64,000 nucleotides of DNA, from positions 1 to 64,000 of the forward strand of contig WGMV01000008.1 in NCBI GenBank assembly GCA_016124905.1. Reading direction: 5' to 3'. The DNA is from a bacterium. Lineage in GTDB: Bacteria > Pseudomonadota > Alphaproteobacteria > Rickettsiales > RI-342. How positions within the stretch are numbered: position 1 is the stretch's first letter; every line of letters begins with the position of its first letter. The notes under the pieces were generated by a model. The model ran no database searches, was not told the DNA's origin, and saw only the letters and a list, made by a program, of their open reading frames with translations. Position numbers and translations under genes: made by a program. Positions 44,516 through 54,770 of this stretch are shown here, one piece after another.

Positions 44516-45453
44516 CCCCAGGGCCCGCGCTTGCGGCCTTCGGTACCGGTGCCTTTCCATGCGTCGCGCACTTCCTCCTCGCTCAGGTCAAAGGCATAGC
44601 GCCTTGGCTCCACCGGCGTGTTCTGCGCCATTTCCTGCAACGCGCGGATGCGATTGGCGGTGGAAGGATGGGTAGCGAACAGATTATCCGCGCCGCGCCC
44701 GCTCAATGGGCTGATGATGAACATGTGCGCCGTGGCGGGGTTGGCCTCGGCAATCGGGTTGAGCGTGCCGCGCGCATAGGCGTCGATCTTTTCCAGCGCG
44801 CTGGCCAGCGCCAGCGGGTCCCCGCTGATTTCCGCTCCCGCGCGGTCGGCTTCATATTCCCGCGTGCGGGAAATCGCCATCTGCACCAGCATGGCCGCAA
44901 TGGGGGCGAGGATCATCACCGCCAGCGCCACCAGCGGGTTGGCCCCCTCCCGGTTGCGGTTGCCGCCGAAGAAGAAAAAGAAATTCGCCAGATACCCCAG
45001 CGCCCCGGCCAGTGTGGCCGTCAGCGTCATGGTCAGGCTGTCGCGGTGTTTGATGTGCGACAATTCATGGGCGATGACGCCGGAAAGCTCGCGCTCGTTC
45101 AGCATTTCCACCAGCCCTTCGGTCAGCGCCACGGCGCCGTGCTCCGGGCTGCGGCCGGTGGCAAAAGCATTGGGCTGCGCGCCGGGGATCAGGTAAAGTT
45201 TGGGAATGGGAATCCCCGCATTGGCCGCCAGTTGGGAGGTCAGCGCATAAAGCCGCCCCTCATTCAGCGGCTGCGCACGGTACATGGAAAGCACCAGCTT
45301 ATCCGAGCCCCACCAGGCAATCCCGTTACTGACGGCGGCAAACGCCAGCGCCATCAGCATGCCCTGCTGCCCGCCGAGCAGCGAGCCAAGCCAGGCGAAA
45401 AGGGCCGTAAGCCCCGCCATAAGCATGAATGTTTTCAGCGTGTTCATGGTCAT
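44512..45453 (-). CDS. htpX: Membrane zinc protease HtpX
   Basis: Inner-membrane M48 protease that degrades damaged membrane proteins together with FtsH. 313 residues with N-terminal membrane segments ([18 protein letters not shown]...[28 protein letters not shown]). The catalytic [10 protein letters not shown] lies at about residue 133, two further membrane segments around 150-200, and the third ligand in [19 protein letters not shown]. The C-terminus [22 protein letters not shown] is typical. Its nearness to hflKC and to three other HExxH proteins in this window is notable but probably coincidental. Confidence 0.95.
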   Translation of the reverse strand: MTMNTLKTFMLMAGLTALFAWLGSLLGGQQGMLMALAFAAVSNGIAWWGSDKLVLSMYRAQPLNEGRLYALTSQLAANAGIPIPKLYLIPGAQPNAFATGRSPEHGAVALTEGLVEMLNERELSGVIAHELSHIKHRDSLTMTLTATLAGALGYLANFFFFFGGNRNREGANPLVALAVMILAPIAAMLVQMAISRTREYEADRAGAEISGDPLALASALEKIDAYARGTLNPIAEANPATAHMFIISPLSGRGADNLFATHPSTANRIRALQEMAQNTPVEPRRYAFDLSEEEVRDAWKGTGTEGRKRGPWG

Positions 45454-45508
45454 ACCTCATGAAAATACCTTACCCATATGGGGTAAGCGGCCAGGTTTTT
45501 CAATGAGG

Positions 45509-47371
45509 TTAGGCAAGCGGTTGATTGCCGCCCTGCCTTTGTGCGGGAATGATGCTGCCCGATGAGTCGATTCGTCGCCCGTCACGCAGCGTTAAAACAC
45601 CGGTGTTCGCATCCTGAGCCGTCACCAGGCTGCCGCCGATATTGTTGGTGCGCATCACGGTCGCCTGTTCATTGGTCAGCCCCACGCCGGGCAGGCCAAT
45701 GCCAAGATCCTTGGCACGCGCCGTGCGCTCGGAGTTCTCTACCACACGCCCCATGCTGCCGCCAAAGCCCCGGTCGGGATTGTAGGTGCTGCCGCCCCAC
45801 CACTGGCTTTGCCAGCTGGAGCCAGAAGGCGTGAAGCGGCTGGCGAAATCGCCCACGAAACTTCGCACCGCCTCCCGTGTGATGGTATTCTGGTCCGCCC
45901 CCTGGTTGGAAAGGCTCTGGATACGCGCCATGGTGTTTTGCAGTGCATTTTCCCCCGGCGCGCGAATACCTCGCCCAAAGCTCCGGTCATCCGCCCCGCC
46001 GCCCACTTTCAGCGCGCGTCCGCCCATCGAGGTGAGCTGACGGGCGAGGTTGGGCACCATTTCCAGAAACTTCACCGTGGCAAAATTCAGCAGCGCCATC
46101 CCGCCGACAGAGCCCAGCAGACTGATCAATGCGCCCAGATCGCCCGACATCACCATCTGCGGGTCGAAATAATCCGATTCCGTATTGCCTACATCCGTAC
46201 CCGAACGGCGGATGACGAATTGCGGCAGATTGGCCGTCATGTTGGTGCCGCCGGGGTTGGCGTTATTGGCGTCCGGCTGAACGTCCGACACGCCGACCAC
46301 CTTGTCCACCACCACCATGTCGCCGATGAAGTTGGGCATATAGGCCTCAATCATCATCAGATAGGCAAAGATGATCACCGGCTGCAGCGAGAAGGAGATG
46401 ATCTGCGTCAGCCAGTTCTGAAATACGCTCTGTGTTTGGCGGAACAACGCAAACCCGAGGAAAATAGGCCCGAGCGAAAGGAAGAACGCCAGCCCGGTAA
46501 TGGAAATAAGGTAGGAAAGAATGGTGCGGATGAACACCATGAAGGTCATGATGGAAACCCCCACGATGGCCGGGCCGAGGATAGGGCCCACCACCGGCAC
46601 GCTCACCATCGCCAGCATGGCCATCACCGCGCCGCCCGCGCGTGTCTCGTTCGCCTGCGGGTTGGTCTGAAACACCTGCGAGAACAGTGAATCCAGGTTA
46701 TGCATGATATAGCCCGAACCATGGGCCGAATCGCCAAACCCCGCCGAGAGCACCAGCGCGATGCCGTCTTTCAGCATATACATGTAAAACCGGTAGAGAA
46801 TACCGATGGCGAAATCCGCCTCGGTGGCAAAAAACCAGACCATGCACATCTTGAACACGGCAATCGCCAGGTCGGATACTTTCATGGGCCTGAGCCCAAG
46901 CGTGAACACCATGCCCGTGATCACCACATAAAGCATCAACGCTGCGGCCAGCGGCGCCTTGATACTGTCGCGAATGCTGCACCAGAGCGTGCCGAACACC
47001 TGCCCCATGAGGGATTCCACCTGACAGGTGACGGAGGAGAAGATGCGCGGCACCACCTGGATGGTACGCTCAAAATCCGCCGCGCCCACGGGTGTGTTGG
47101 CCTCCGCCGTGGTGCCCACGCCGCGAATGCCGCCCACCATGTAAGGGGAGGGGTCGCAGCAGGCGGTAAGATGGACGGTACAGCCGTCATAGCTGATGCT
47201 GCCCGCGGAATTGCATTGCTGTGAATCGTTACGAATGCCGCCTGCCACGCTGTTGGTCGTGGGTGCACTGCCGCCGCCGCCGCCGGCATCATTGACGGCA
47301 TAGGCAGGCATGGCTGGTGCCATTAAGCACAATCCCATCATCACAGCGATCATGAGAAACTTCATTTTCAT
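45509..47371 (-). CDS. virB6: Type IV secretion inner-membrane channel protein, VirB6/TrbL family
   Basis: 620 residues. Signal-like N-terminus (MKMKFLMIAVMMGLCLMAPAMPAYA), a periplasmic Cys-rich stretch (about 40-125, with DGCTVHLTACCD), then the VirB6 core of six or more membrane segments between about 145 and 400 (LMLYVVITGMVFTLGL, MAMLAMVSVPVVGPILGPAIVG, ISITGLAFFLSLGPIFLGFALF, ISFSLQPVIIFAYLMMI). A soluble Gly/Ser-rich C-terminus of about 200 residues follows. The extended layout resembles rickettsial VirB6 proteins. ATG 47371 overlaps the virB4 stop by 4 bases with AAGGAAG upstream. Confidence 0.87.
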   Translation of the reverse strand: MKMKFLMIAVMMGLCLMAPAMPAYAVNDAGGGGGSAPTTNSVAGGIRNDSQQCNSAGSISYDGCTVHLTACCDPSPYMVGGIRGVGTTAEANTPVGAADFERTIQVVPRIFSSVTCQVESLMGQVFGTLWCSIRDSIKAPLAAALMLYVVITGMVFTLGLRPMKVSDLAIAVFKMCMVWFFATEADFAIGILYRFYMYMLKDGIALVLSAGFGDSAHGSGYIMHNLDSLFSQVFQTNPQANETRAGGAVMAMLAMVSVPVVGPILGPAIVGVSIMTFMVFIRTILSYLISITGLAFFLSLGPIFLGFALFRQTQSVFQNWLTQIISFSLQPVIIFAYLMMIEAYMPNFIGDMVVVDKVVGVSDVQPDANNANPGGTNMTANLPQFVIRRSGTDVGNTESDYFDPQMVMSGDLGALISLLGSVGGMALLNFATVKFLEMVPNLARQLTSMGGRALKVGGGADDRSFGRGIRAPGENALQNTMARIQSLSNQGADQNTITREAVRSFVGDFASRFTPSGSSWQSQWWGGSTYNPDRGFGGSMGRVVENSERTARAKDLGIGLPGVGLTNEQATVMRTNNIGGSLVTAQDANTGVLTLRDGRRIDSSGSIIPAQRQGGNQPLA

Positions 47372-49860
47372 GCGGCTTCCTTCGCCCCCGAATCGGCACG
47401 CTCCATGGCATAATGCTGCAGCACCGGCAGCCACTCCGCCGGGTTGTCGCCCGCCTCCGCCACGGCGCGGTGATAAAGCGCCAGGTTGTCCGGCGTGCCG
47501 GAAAGCACGCACAGCACATCTTCCATATCGGTCAGGTTCAGCTCGCCCACCACGGCCTCGCCATTATGGCGGAGCAGGAAGTGGCGGAACTCCCGTTTCA
47601 TTTTCTTGAGCAGCGCAATCTCGCGGTCATTCAGGCCAAACACCTGCGTATAACTCGCCCCGGGGTCGGAATTGGGCAGATAGATCTCGGTGGCGATGTG
47701 GCGCATGATATCGGGGCTGATGCGGCTGGCGCCCGCCACCTCCGGCATTTCGGTGGCGAAAATCACCATCGTGTTGCGCGCGCGGAACTTTTCCAGCCAC
47801 GGGCCGATTTTGCTGGTGAATATGTTATTGTCCAGCAGCTGCCATGCTTCGTCGAACACCACAATCGTCGGCTTGCCCGTCAGGCTGATATGCAGACGGA
47901 AGAGCATGTAAAGCAGCATCGGCTTGGCCGCTTCGCTTTCCTTCAGCACCTCGGCCATGTCGAACCCGAGCGTGCGCTCATCCATCGGCAAATTGTCCGT
48001 CTCATGGTCAAACACATGCGCCAGCGGGCCGTTCTGGCACCAGGGCATCAGCAGCTGGCCGAGCCGGGTGTGGCCCGTCTCATGCAGAGCGAGGGCGATG
48101 TTATACAAGCGCCGCTGCGGCTTGGGCATGCCGCCGATACGCCCGGCCACATCCATCAGCGCCGCCACCTCCGCCTCGTTCAGCTCGTCGTTGCGGTAGG
48201 TCATGAGCGACCAGAGCCATTCCGCCCAGAAGTTCCGCGTCTCCGGCGTGTCGTTCAGCAGCAGCGGGTTCAGCTTCAACCGGCCGGATTTGGTATCCTG
48301 AATCGGGTGGAAATAATGCCCGCCCAGCGCATGAATGAAAATTTCCGACGCACGCGAATGGTCGAAAATCAACATGCGCGGCGAGAATTTCTGCGCCTCG
48401 CAGCAAAGGAAATTGAGCAGCACCGTCTTGCCCGCGCCATAAGGCCCGATGATGAGCGTGTGCCCGTTATCACCCGTGTGGAAATTGAAGAAATATGGCG
48501 TGCCGAACGCCGTGTAAAACACGCTGACCGCCGCGCCCCAATGGTTGCGCACAGCCTGGCCCGCAGGGAAGTTATGCAGCGAGGCAAACCCCCCGATGCG
48601 GGCAATATTGATAGGTCTGAGACGCGTGATGAACTCGAAATTCCCCGGCAGCTGCGACCAGTAGGTCTCCTCCAGCCGCACATCCTCACGCATCACCACG
48701 ATGCCGAGCCGGTGCAGCCCGTTCACCGTGCGCGCCACCGATTGCTCCACTTCGCCGATGCTCTCACCCGAAAGCATGATGCAAAGCTGCTGCTCGCCAT
48801 AATCGATGATGCGGCCGCGGTCGCTTTCGATCACGTCCTTCAGGCCGGATATCTCGGCGAATTCATCGTCACCGGAAATCTTGTTGATCGACTGCTGGTA
48901 ATCATAAATGCGCTTCACCGCATCCGGGTTCACGAAATCCACGCACTGCGTGATCACCATTTCCTGCGGCAGTTGAAGGAACTCATCCAGCACATTGGTG
49001 TTAAGCTCGCGATATTCCTTGATGGTGAGCATCGCGCCGAAATGCCGCCCCTGCTGGCTACGCACCTCAAACAGGTTATAGCCGAAACCCACCACCGAAT
49101 CCCCGAGGCAGGAGGAGATATCCTGCTCCGGCACGGCCAGGTCGTTATTTTCCAGATGGATGATTTTGCTGAAAAATTCCATCGGCTCGGAACAATAGGC
49201 GTCGTCGCGTTCTTCCAGGCTCAGGCGGCGTGCGCCGAACTGCTCCAGCGTATAGAGCATGCCCTGCACCGTCTGTTCCAGCTCGGCATAGGCCTCGAAC
49301 AGGAAATCCTCGCGGTAGCGACGGTGGTTGGACGGCCACAGCGCCCGCGCGAATTTCAGCGGGTGGCTGATGCCGACCTCCTGCCCCTCGCGCACGATGG
49401 TGATGTAAAGCTCGTTGATGAACTTGTTTTCCCAGTCATGCTGCTCGCACCAGCGGCGGTTCACGTAGCTCGGCAGCCCGGCGGGAAAATTGCCGCCCGG
49501 GTCCAGGCTCTTGCGGCGGCGGATGGTGTGAAACCACAGCGCGTAACTGTCGTCGGGGATGCTGTCGAACACCGCCTCGCGCACGGCATCGCGCAGCTTG
49601 ATCTTTTTCTTACCCACCGTCTCGGTCGTGAATCCAACAATTTTGATGATCTGCAGCAGCTCGCCGTTTTTGGTCAGCAGCGTGTGCGGGTTGAAATGGC
49701 AGGCATAGGGAATAAAATCAGAGACCGGCACATCCTGGCGCTTGTCGTTGCTGCGCGGGTCCGGCTTGGTTTGCGCCTGCTGCTGGCGGGATTTGGAACG
49801 CGCCTGCGTACCGGTGCGTTTCTTCTGAGTACTGGCGGGTTTTTTCTTTGCGCTTGCCAT
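47368..49860 (-). CDS. virB4: Type IV secretion ATPase VirB4
   Basis: Cytosolic/inner-membrane ATPase that powers pilin extraction and substrate transfer. 830 residues: a basic Lys/Gln-rich N-terminus (1-40), the CagE/VirB4 N-domain (FNPHTLLTKNGELLQIIKIVGF), and the motor domain with Walker A LIIGPYGAGKTVLLNFL (about residue 468) and Walker B PTIVVFDEAWQLLD. These are followed by FATEMPEVAGAS and FGLNDREIALLKKM, as in VirB4. There is no VirB3 fusion at the N-terminus. It overlaps virB6 by 4 bases and follows the pilin genes by 83 bases. Confidence 0.93.
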   Translation of the reverse strand: MASAKKKPASTQKKRTGTQARSKSRQQQAQTKPDPRSNDKRQDVPVSDFIPYACHFNPHTLLTKNGELLQIIKIVGFTTETVGKKKIKLRDAVREAVFDSIPDDSYALWFHTIRRRKSLDPGGNFPAGLPSYVNRRWCEQHDWENKFINELYITIVREGQEVGISHPLKFARALWPSNHRRYREDFLFEAYAELEQTVQGMLYTLEQFGARRLSLEERDDAYCSEPMEFFSKIIHLENNDLAVPEQDISSCLGDSVVGFGYNLFEVRSQQGRHFGAMLTIKEYRELNTNVLDEFLQLPQEMVITQCVDFVNPDAVKRIYDYQQSINKISGDDEFAEISGLKDVIESDRGRIIDYGEQQLCIMLSGESIGEVEQSVARTVNGLHRLGIVVMREDVRLEETYWSQLPGNFEFITRLRPINIARIGGFASLHNFPAGQAVRNHWGAAVSVFYTAFGTPYFFNFHTGDNGHTLIIGPYGAGKTVLLNFLCCEAQKFSPRMLIFDHSRASEIFIHALGGHYFHPIQDTKSGRLKLNPLLLNDTPETRNFWAEWLWSLMTYRNDELNEAEVAALMDVAGRIGGMPKPQRRLYNIALALHETGHTRLGQLLMPWCQNGPLAHVFDHETDNLPMDERTLGFDMAEVLKESEAAKPMLLYMLFRLHISLTGKPTIVVFDEAWQLLDNNIFTSKIGPWLEKFRARNTMVIFATEMPEVAGASRISPDIMRHIATEIYLPNSDPGASYTQVFGLNDREIALLKKMKREFRHFLLRHNGEAVVGELNLTDMEDVLCVLSGTPDNLALYHRAVAEAGDNPAEWLPVLQHYAMERADSGAKEAA

Positions 49861-49943
49861 GGTGCCTGGTCTGCTTGATAGATGCGACGATTATGCAGCA
49901 AAAACTTTAAAAAACCAGTGCGGCGGCTAATAATTCAAACGTC

Positions 49944-50309
49944 CTAACCAGTGCTGCCGCCAGTGGCGCCACCACCACCTCCACCGCCGCCGCCTGCGGT
50001 GGTGCCGCAGCTCGGGGTGAGGCCGGTCACGGCGGTCACGATGTTGGATGCCTGAAACACAATCACGATGCCACACACCGTCACCAGGATAAGCCCCCAG
50101 GAGATGCGGCCGAACATACCCATGAAGCAAAGGAAGATAATGGCCGCGGTTGCCAGTGGCTTGCCGATGTCATTCTGCGTCAGGGAAACGATCTTACAGA
50201 TCACCTCCATCAGCGCAGCACCTGATTGCGCAAATGCGCTGCTGGGAAAAACCAGCAGCGCAAGCGCAAGCACGACAATCAATTGACTGGCTTTTGCCAC
50301 ATACCGCAT
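49944..50309 (-). CDS. VirB2/TrbC-like pilin, copy A
   Basis: 121 residues: signal peptide (MRYVAKASQLIVVLALALLVFPSSAFA), then a short mature protein with two hydrophobic helices (IGKPLATAAIIFLCFMGMFG and ISWGLILVTVCGIVIVFQASNIV) joined by the FGRISWG loop typical of VirB2/TrbC pilins. The C-terminus is a run of Gly with a final GATGGSTG. It lies between the second pilin gene and virB4 on the same strand; the ribosome site is weak. Confidence 0.85.
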   Translation of the reverse strand: MRYVAKASQLIVVLALALLVFPSSAFAQSGAALMEVICKIVSLTQNDIGKPLATAAIIFLCFMGMFGRISWGLILVTVCGIVIVFQASNIVTAVTGLTPSCGTTAGGGGGGGGGATGGSTG

Positions 50310-50331
50310 AAGGGTGTGCCTAAGGCGCTGC

Positions 50332-50709
50332 TTATTCGCAGAACCCGCCGCCACCCGTGCCACCGCTCTGGGAAGCAACCCACTCGGCAATCTGGGGAGC
50401 AGCAAACGTACCGGCGATACCGGCGGCGATCATCACGGCCATACCCCAGGACACGCGGCCGAGCAGCGCGCCGATGGCGATGGTGATGATGGCGGCGGTC
50501 GCCACGGCTTTACCAGCGTCGCTGGTCACGATTTTTACGGCAGCGCAGATGCCGGTGCCGAATGCCGTCGTCTGGGCATGGGCGGCGATATCCGGGGCGA
50601 AGGTGGCAAACAGGGCGGCAACGGCAAACGTTGCGGCGGTGTAGGCTTTTTCGCTGCTGAACAGGCGCGCTTTGGCATATTCAGCGGTGTGGAGGATTAC
50701 TTCTTTCAT
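50332..50709 (-). CDS. VirB2/TrbC-like pilin, copy B
   Basis: 125 residues: an unusually long signal region (cleavage after IAAHA near residue 45), then two hydrophobic helices (AGKAVATAAIITIAIGALLG and VSWGMAVMIAAGIAGTFAA) around the LLGRVSWG loop, matching copy A in layout. The C-terminus SGGTGGGGFCE ends with a Cys. GAAAGG precedes the ATG. It is first in the vir cluster, 22 bases before copy A. Upstream to dxs lie 295 bases without a gene, where the cluster promoter should be. Confidence 0.85.
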   Translation of the reverse strand: MKEVILHTAEYAKARLFSSEKAYTAATFAVAALFATFAPDIAAHAQTTAFGTGICAAVKIVTSDAGKAVATAAIITIAIGALLGRVSWGMAVMIAAGIAGTFAAPQIAEWVASQSGGTGGGGFCE

Positions 50710-51004
50710 GACGGTACCTTTCGTGGCTGGAACTCAAAAATCAATGGTGGCGATTACGGATTCTGTTTTTCACCCTAACAGGCTTTGGCATCGGTTGGCA
50801 CAGATATATGCAAGCCGATAACACCGCCATGCAGAAGGAAAGGTCCAGAACCAGTAAACTGAAGTCATCCATAGGTCATATCCTGTAGCGACATCCCTTT
50901 GTTTCAGGCTATCACCCATGCATGACAGTTTTCTGACAGTCCTATGAATGCTTTAGGGCCGAGAAGTTGACGAAAGGTTAATGTCTTACCGCAGGTTGGG
51001 CGGT

Positions 51005-52921
51005 TTATGCGGCCTTTTTTCCGGCCTGTTTGGCAAGCGTCGTCACGGTGCTGGCAATGGATGCCGCATCCAGCCCGGCTTCCGCCCACATCACATCCAT
51101 GCTCGCATGGTCCTGAAAACGGTCCGGAAGGTTGAGATGCCTGAGTTTCAGGCCCTTATCCAGTGCGCCGGAAAAAGCCAGATAATTCGCCAGATGCGCG
51201 CCGAACCCACCGACCGAACCCTCTTCCACCGTCACCAATGCGCCATGATGACGCACCAGCTGGTCGATCAGCGTCGTATCCAGCGGCTTGGCGAAACGTG
51301 CATCCGCAACCGTAACGGAGATACCCTGCTGGGCGAGCTGTTCGGCCGCTGCCAGACAATCCACCAGCCGCGCGCCGAAATTCACCATCGCCACATCCGT
51401 GCCCTCGCGCAGAATACGCCCTTTGCCCACTTCCAGCGGCTCGGGGAAAGTGGGCAGGGCCACGCCCATGCCTTCGCCGCGCGGATAACGGAATGCGGAA
51501 GGCCGGTCGTCAATCGCATGCGCCGTGGCCACCATGCGCACCAGCTCGGCCTCATCGCCCGCGGCCATCACCACCATGTTGGGCAGGCAGGTGAGGTAGG
51601 CGGTATCGAATGCGCCCGCATGGGTCGCCCCGTCCGCACCCACCAGCCCCGCACGGTCAATGGCAAAGCGCACCGGCAGTTTCTGAATCGCCACATCATG
51701 CACCACCTGGTCATACGCGCGCTGAAGAAAGGTGGAATAAAGCGCCGCGAACGGCTTATATCCTTCGCACGCCATGCCCGCGGCAAAGGTCACCGCATGT
51801 TGCTCGGCGATGCCCACATCAAAGCAGCGTTCGGGAAATTTCTCTGCAAACTTGTCCAGCCCCGTGCCGCTCGGCATGGCCGCCGTGATGCCGACGATGC
51901 TTTTGTCCTTCTCCGCCAGCTGTATCAGACTGTTGGCGAACACATTCGTGTAGCTCGGCGCCTTGGAGGCCGTTTTGCTCTGCTGCCCCGTGCGGATGTC
52001 GAAACTCGCCACCCCGTGGTATTTATCGGCCGCATCTTCCGCCGGCGCATAGCCATGGCCTTTCCGCGTTACCACATGCACCAGCACCGGCCCGCTCTCC
52101 TTCTGGTCGCGGATATTCTTCAGCACCGGCAGCAGATGGTCCAGGTTATGCCCGTCCACCGGCCCCACGTAATAAAAGCCCATCTCCTCAAACATCGTGC
52201 CGCCCATGGCCATGCCGCGCGCATAATGCTCGGCCTTTCGGGCCAGGCGGGCCAGCGGCTGCGGCATCTTGCTCACCAGATGTTTTCCAATGTCGCGCAG
52301 ATGCAGATACGGCTTGGAAGAGACCAGCCGCGCCAGATAGGCGCTCATTGCTCCAGTAGGCGGGGCGATCGACATGTCATTGTCGTTCAAAATCACGATC
52401 AGCCGGCTGCCCAGCGCCCCGGCATTGTTCAGCGCCTCAAACGCCATGCCCGCGCTCATCGCCCCATCGCCGATCACGGCGATCACCTCGAAATCCTCGC
52501 CCTTCAAATCCCGCGCCACGGCCATGCCGAGACCTGCGGAAATGGAGGTGGAGCTATGCCCCGCGCCGAACGGGTCATACTCGCTCTCGCTCCGCTTGGT
52601 GAAGCCCGAGAGCCCGCCTGTTTTGCGGATGGTGCGGATGCGGTCGCGCCGCCCCGTCAAAATCTTGTGCGGATAGGCCTGATGCCCCACATCCCAGATG
52701 ATTTTGTCCTTCGGTGTATCGAACAGGTAATGCAGCGCCACCGTCAGTTCCACCACACCGAGCCCCGCGCCAAGATGCCCGCCCGTGGTTGCCACCGCAT
52801 TCACCGTCTCCTGGCGCAGTTCGTCCGCCACCTGGCGCAGTTGGCTTTCCTCCAGCTTCCGCAGGTCCGCCGGAAGGCAAATCGTATCAAGCAGGGCTGT
52901 GCTGTGGTTCACTGGTTCCAT
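51005..52921 (-). CDS. dxs: 1-deoxy-D-xylulose-5-phosphate synthase Dxs
   Basis: First enzyme of the MEP isoprenoid pathway: pyruvate plus glyceraldehyde 3-phosphate, thiamine-diphosphate dependent. 638 residues: [45 protein letters not shown], the ThDP motif [20 protein letters not shown]...NDNDMSI, central [40 protein letters not shown], and a transketolase C-domain. All three domains are complete. It stands alone between the vir cluster and the antiporter operon. 149 bases separate its start from mrpE and must hold divergent promoters. Confidence 0.97.
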   Translation of the reverse strand: MEPVNHSTALLDTICLPADLRKLEESQLRQVADELRQETVNAVATTGGHLGAGLGVVELTVALHYLFDTPKDKIIWDVGHQAYPHKILTGRRDRIRTIRKTGGLSGFTKRSESEYDPFGAGHSSTSISAGLGMAVARDLKGEDFEVIAVIGDGAMSAGMAFEALNNAGALGSRLIVILNDNDMSIAPPTGAMSAYLARLVSSKPYLHLRDIGKHLVSKMPQPLARLARKAEHYARGMAMGGTMFEEMGFYYVGPVDGHNLDHLLPVLKNIRDQKESGPVLVHVVTRKGHGYAPAEDAADKYHGVASFDIRTGQQSKTASKAPSYTNVFANSLIQLAEKDKSIVGITAAMPSGTGLDKFAEKFPERCFDVGIAEQHAVTFAAGMACEGYKPFAALYSTFLQRAYDQVVHDVAIQKLPVRFAIDRAGLVGADGATHAGAFDTAYLTCLPNMVVMAAGDEAELVRMVATAHAIDDRPSAFRYPRGEGMGVALPTFPEPLEVGKGRILREGTDVAMVNFGARLVDCLAAAEQLAQQGISVTVADARFAKPLDTTLIDQLVRHHGALVTVEEGSVGGFGAHLANYLAFSGALDKGLKLRHLNLPDRFQDHASMDVMWAEAGLDAASIASTVTTLAKQAGKKAA

Positions 52922-53070
52922 AACCGCATCAATAACGCTGAAGCTGGCTGTTTAACGCATTTTCCCACTTGCTGCAAACACTAGCATGCCCCCTGCGCGG
53001 CGAGGAGGGTTGCGCCCCCGGCCCGGACCGTTATAACAGCATCTGGTATAAACCAATGCCGTGGGTGCCG

Positions 53071-53589
53071 ATGCGCTACCTTACATTGAGCCTGCTGCTG
53101 GCACTGTGCTGGGGAGTATGGTCCGGGCAGGGGTCGCCCTTTTTCATCGGCGCGGGCCTTTGTTCCGTCCTGCTCACCTGCTGGGTGGCTCACCGGCTGG
53201 CCATTTCCGACCGCGAAACGCGCAGGCTGCGCGTGCTGGTGCACACCCCGCGTTACTGGCTTTGGCTGCTGGTGGAAATGGCGCGTTGCAGCCTGCGGGT
53301 GATGCGGCTTTCCATCTCGCCCGGCATCAGCCTTCAGCCCAAATTCGGCTGGGTCATCACCGGCCTGAAGGACGATCTGCTGTTGGCCACCTATGCCAAT
53401 TCCATCACGCTTACACCCGGCACCGTCTCGGTGGATGTCAATAAAAAGCCGAGCGGCAGCGCGGGTATTTATGTGCATGCGCTTGAGTCCTCATCGCTGG
53501 AGGAGCTCCGCCAGGGCGGCATGGAAGCCCGCCTGCTCGGCCTCACCCGCGGCCTGCCGCTTCCCGGCATGGGAGGGAAAACCCCATGA
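53071..53589 (+). CDS. mrpE: Mrp-type cation/proton antiporter subunit MrpE
   Basis: 172 residues, two or three N-terminal membrane segments (LTLSLLLALCWGVWSG, FFIGAGLCSVLLTCWVAH). A soluble C-terminal domain follows with the hallmark YANSITLTPGTVSVDV. It starts the operon; ATG 53071 (MRYLTL) fits the family better than ATG 53056. Its stop overlaps mrpF by 4 bases. Confidence 0.9.
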   Translation: MRYLTLSLLLALCWGVWSGQGSPFFIGAGLCSVLLTCWVAHRLAISDRETRRLRVLVHTPRYWLWLLVEMARCSLRVMRLSISPGISLQPKFGWVITGLKDDLLLATYANSITLTPGTVSVDVNKKPSGSAGIYVHALESSSLEELRQGGMEARLLGLTRGLPLPGMGGKTP

Positions 53590-53885
53590 TGCAGGCAGCC
53601 CTTATCTTGCTGTTGCTGTCCATGGCGCTGGTGCTGCTGCGCGCCATCAAAGGGCCCTCCCTGCCGGACAGGATTCTCTCCGCCAACGGTTTCGGCAGCA
53701 ACATTGTCGCCTTCATCGCCATCCTTGCCATCGGGTGGGACCGCGTCTCCTTCATCGACATCGCCCTCGTTTATGCGCTCATCAACATGATCCTTTCCGT
53801 GGCGCTGCTTAAAGGCTTTGAGTACGAACGGCTCGATGTGGAAGGCAACGAGCTTTACCACCCCACCAACCGGGACACGGCATGA
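53586..53885 (+). CDS. mrpF: Mrp antiporter subunit MrpF
   Basis: 99 residues, three membrane segments. The family signature RAIKGPSLPDRILSANGFGSNIVAFIAI and the Asp-containing third helix RVSFIDIALVYALINMILSVAL are present, followed by a short polar tail. ATG overlaps mrpE, and the stop overlaps mrpG, each by 4 bases. Confidence 0.92.
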   Translation: MMQAALILLLLSMALVLLRAIKGPSLPDRILSANGFGSNIVAFIAILAIGWDRVSFIDIALVYALINMILSVALLKGFEYERLDVEGNELYHPTNRDTA

Positions 53886-54196
53886 TGGTGGTGCTCGGCC
53901 AGTTCCTCACCCTGCTTGGTGCGCTTTGCATGTTGATTGCCGCCATCGGCCTGGTGCGCATGCCGGATTTCTTCACGCGCATGCACCCGGCAGGCATCAA
54001 GGACAGCCTCGGCATGCCGTTGGTGATGATCGGGCTGATGCTGCAGCTCGGCTTCACACTGGAATGCGCCAAGCTTCTTTTGCTGCTGGTTTTCGTGCTG
54101 CTTACCAGCCCGGTGGCCACGCATGCGCTGGCACGCGCCGCCCTCGTCATCCGCGAGAAGAAAGCCAGCATGAAAGGCACCGGCCATGATGCTTGA
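53882..54196 (+). CDS. mrpG: Mrp antiporter subunit MrpG
   Basis: 104 residues with three membrane segments and the MrpG signature AAIGLVRMPDFFTRMHPAGIKDSLGMPLVMIGLML, where Asp/His/Pro follow the first helix. The C-terminus extends into the cytosol. It overlaps the next gene by 11 bases, keeping the pattern of overlaps through the operon. Confidence 0.92.
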   Translation: MMVVLGQFLTLLGALCMLIAAIGLVRMPDFFTRMHPAGIKDSLGMPLVMIGLMLQLGFTLECAKLLLLLVFVLLTSPVATHALARAALVIREKKASMKGTGHDA

Positions 54197-54770
54197 GCAT
54201 GTCGGCATCCTGCTGCTGCTGGTCGCCACGGCCTTTGCCGCGGCTCGCCTGCGCAAAACCATGATGGTGGCCATCCTGTTCGGCATTTTCAGCCTGCTCG
54301 TGGCCACCATGTACCTGCTGCTGGAAGCCCCCGACGTCGCCATCACCGAGGCCGCCGTCGGCGCGGGCATCAGCACGCTCGTCATCATCGCCACCTTACT
54401 GCATACCGGCAAGCATGACGACCGCCCGCACAAGGGACATTTCCTGGTGCTTGGCATGGTCGCCTGCCTCGGCCTGGCGCTGATGCTGGTCATGCACCAG
54501 CTCCCCCCCATCGGGGAGGCCGATACCCCCGTCAACCGCCTGACGGATGCCAATGGCGATCTCACGGCCAACGGCCATTACCAGGCCAGCACCCAACGCG
54601 ATATCGGCGTGCCCAACATGGTTACCGCCGTACTCGCCAGCTACCGTGGTTACGATACGATGGGCGAAACCGCCGTGGTCTTCACCGCGCTGATCGCCGT
54701 GCTGCTCATTCTCTGGCCGGGCATCCGTCACCTGTTCGGCGGCACACCTAAGGGAGACGGCCATGCGTGA
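54186..54770 (+). CDS. MrpA C-terminal-type subunit (MbhD/MbhE-like, DUF4040)
   Basis: 194 residues. The first half is a DUF4040/MbhD domain (FAAARLRKTMMVAILFGIFSLLVATMYLLLEAPDVAITEAAVGAGISTLVII), which is normally near the C-terminus of full-length MrpA. The second half, after a loop with GVPNMVTAVLASYRGYDTMGETAVVFTALIAVLLI, is the MbhE-like domain that follows it there. So this is the C-terminal part of MrpA as a separate gene; the NuoL-like part is at 57048-58526. Confidence 0.87.
   Translation: MMLEHVGILLLLVATAFAAARLRKTMMVAILFGIFSLLVATMYLLLEAPDVAITEAAVGAGISTLVIIATLLHTGKHDDRPHKGHFLVLGMVACLGLALMLVMHQLPPIGEADTPVNRLTDANGDLTANGHYQASTQRDIGVPNMVTAVLASYRGYDTMGETAVVFTALIAVLLILWPGIRHLFGGTPKGDGHA

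Noticed and set aside
47413-49878. 821-codon open frame on the plus strand
   Set aside because: Antisense shadow of virB4.
45509-50709. Integrative conjugative element
   Set aside because: No relaxase, coupling protein, integrase or maintenance genes, and flanking genes are housekeeping; a chromosomal vir locus fits better.
50793-50811. Sigma-54 promoter-like TTGGCACAGATATATGCAA
   Set aside because: The GC element is one base too far from GG, and it would read into the 3' end of the opposite-strand dxs gene.
50981-52984. 667-codon open frame on the plus strand
   Set aside because: Antisense shadow of dxs.
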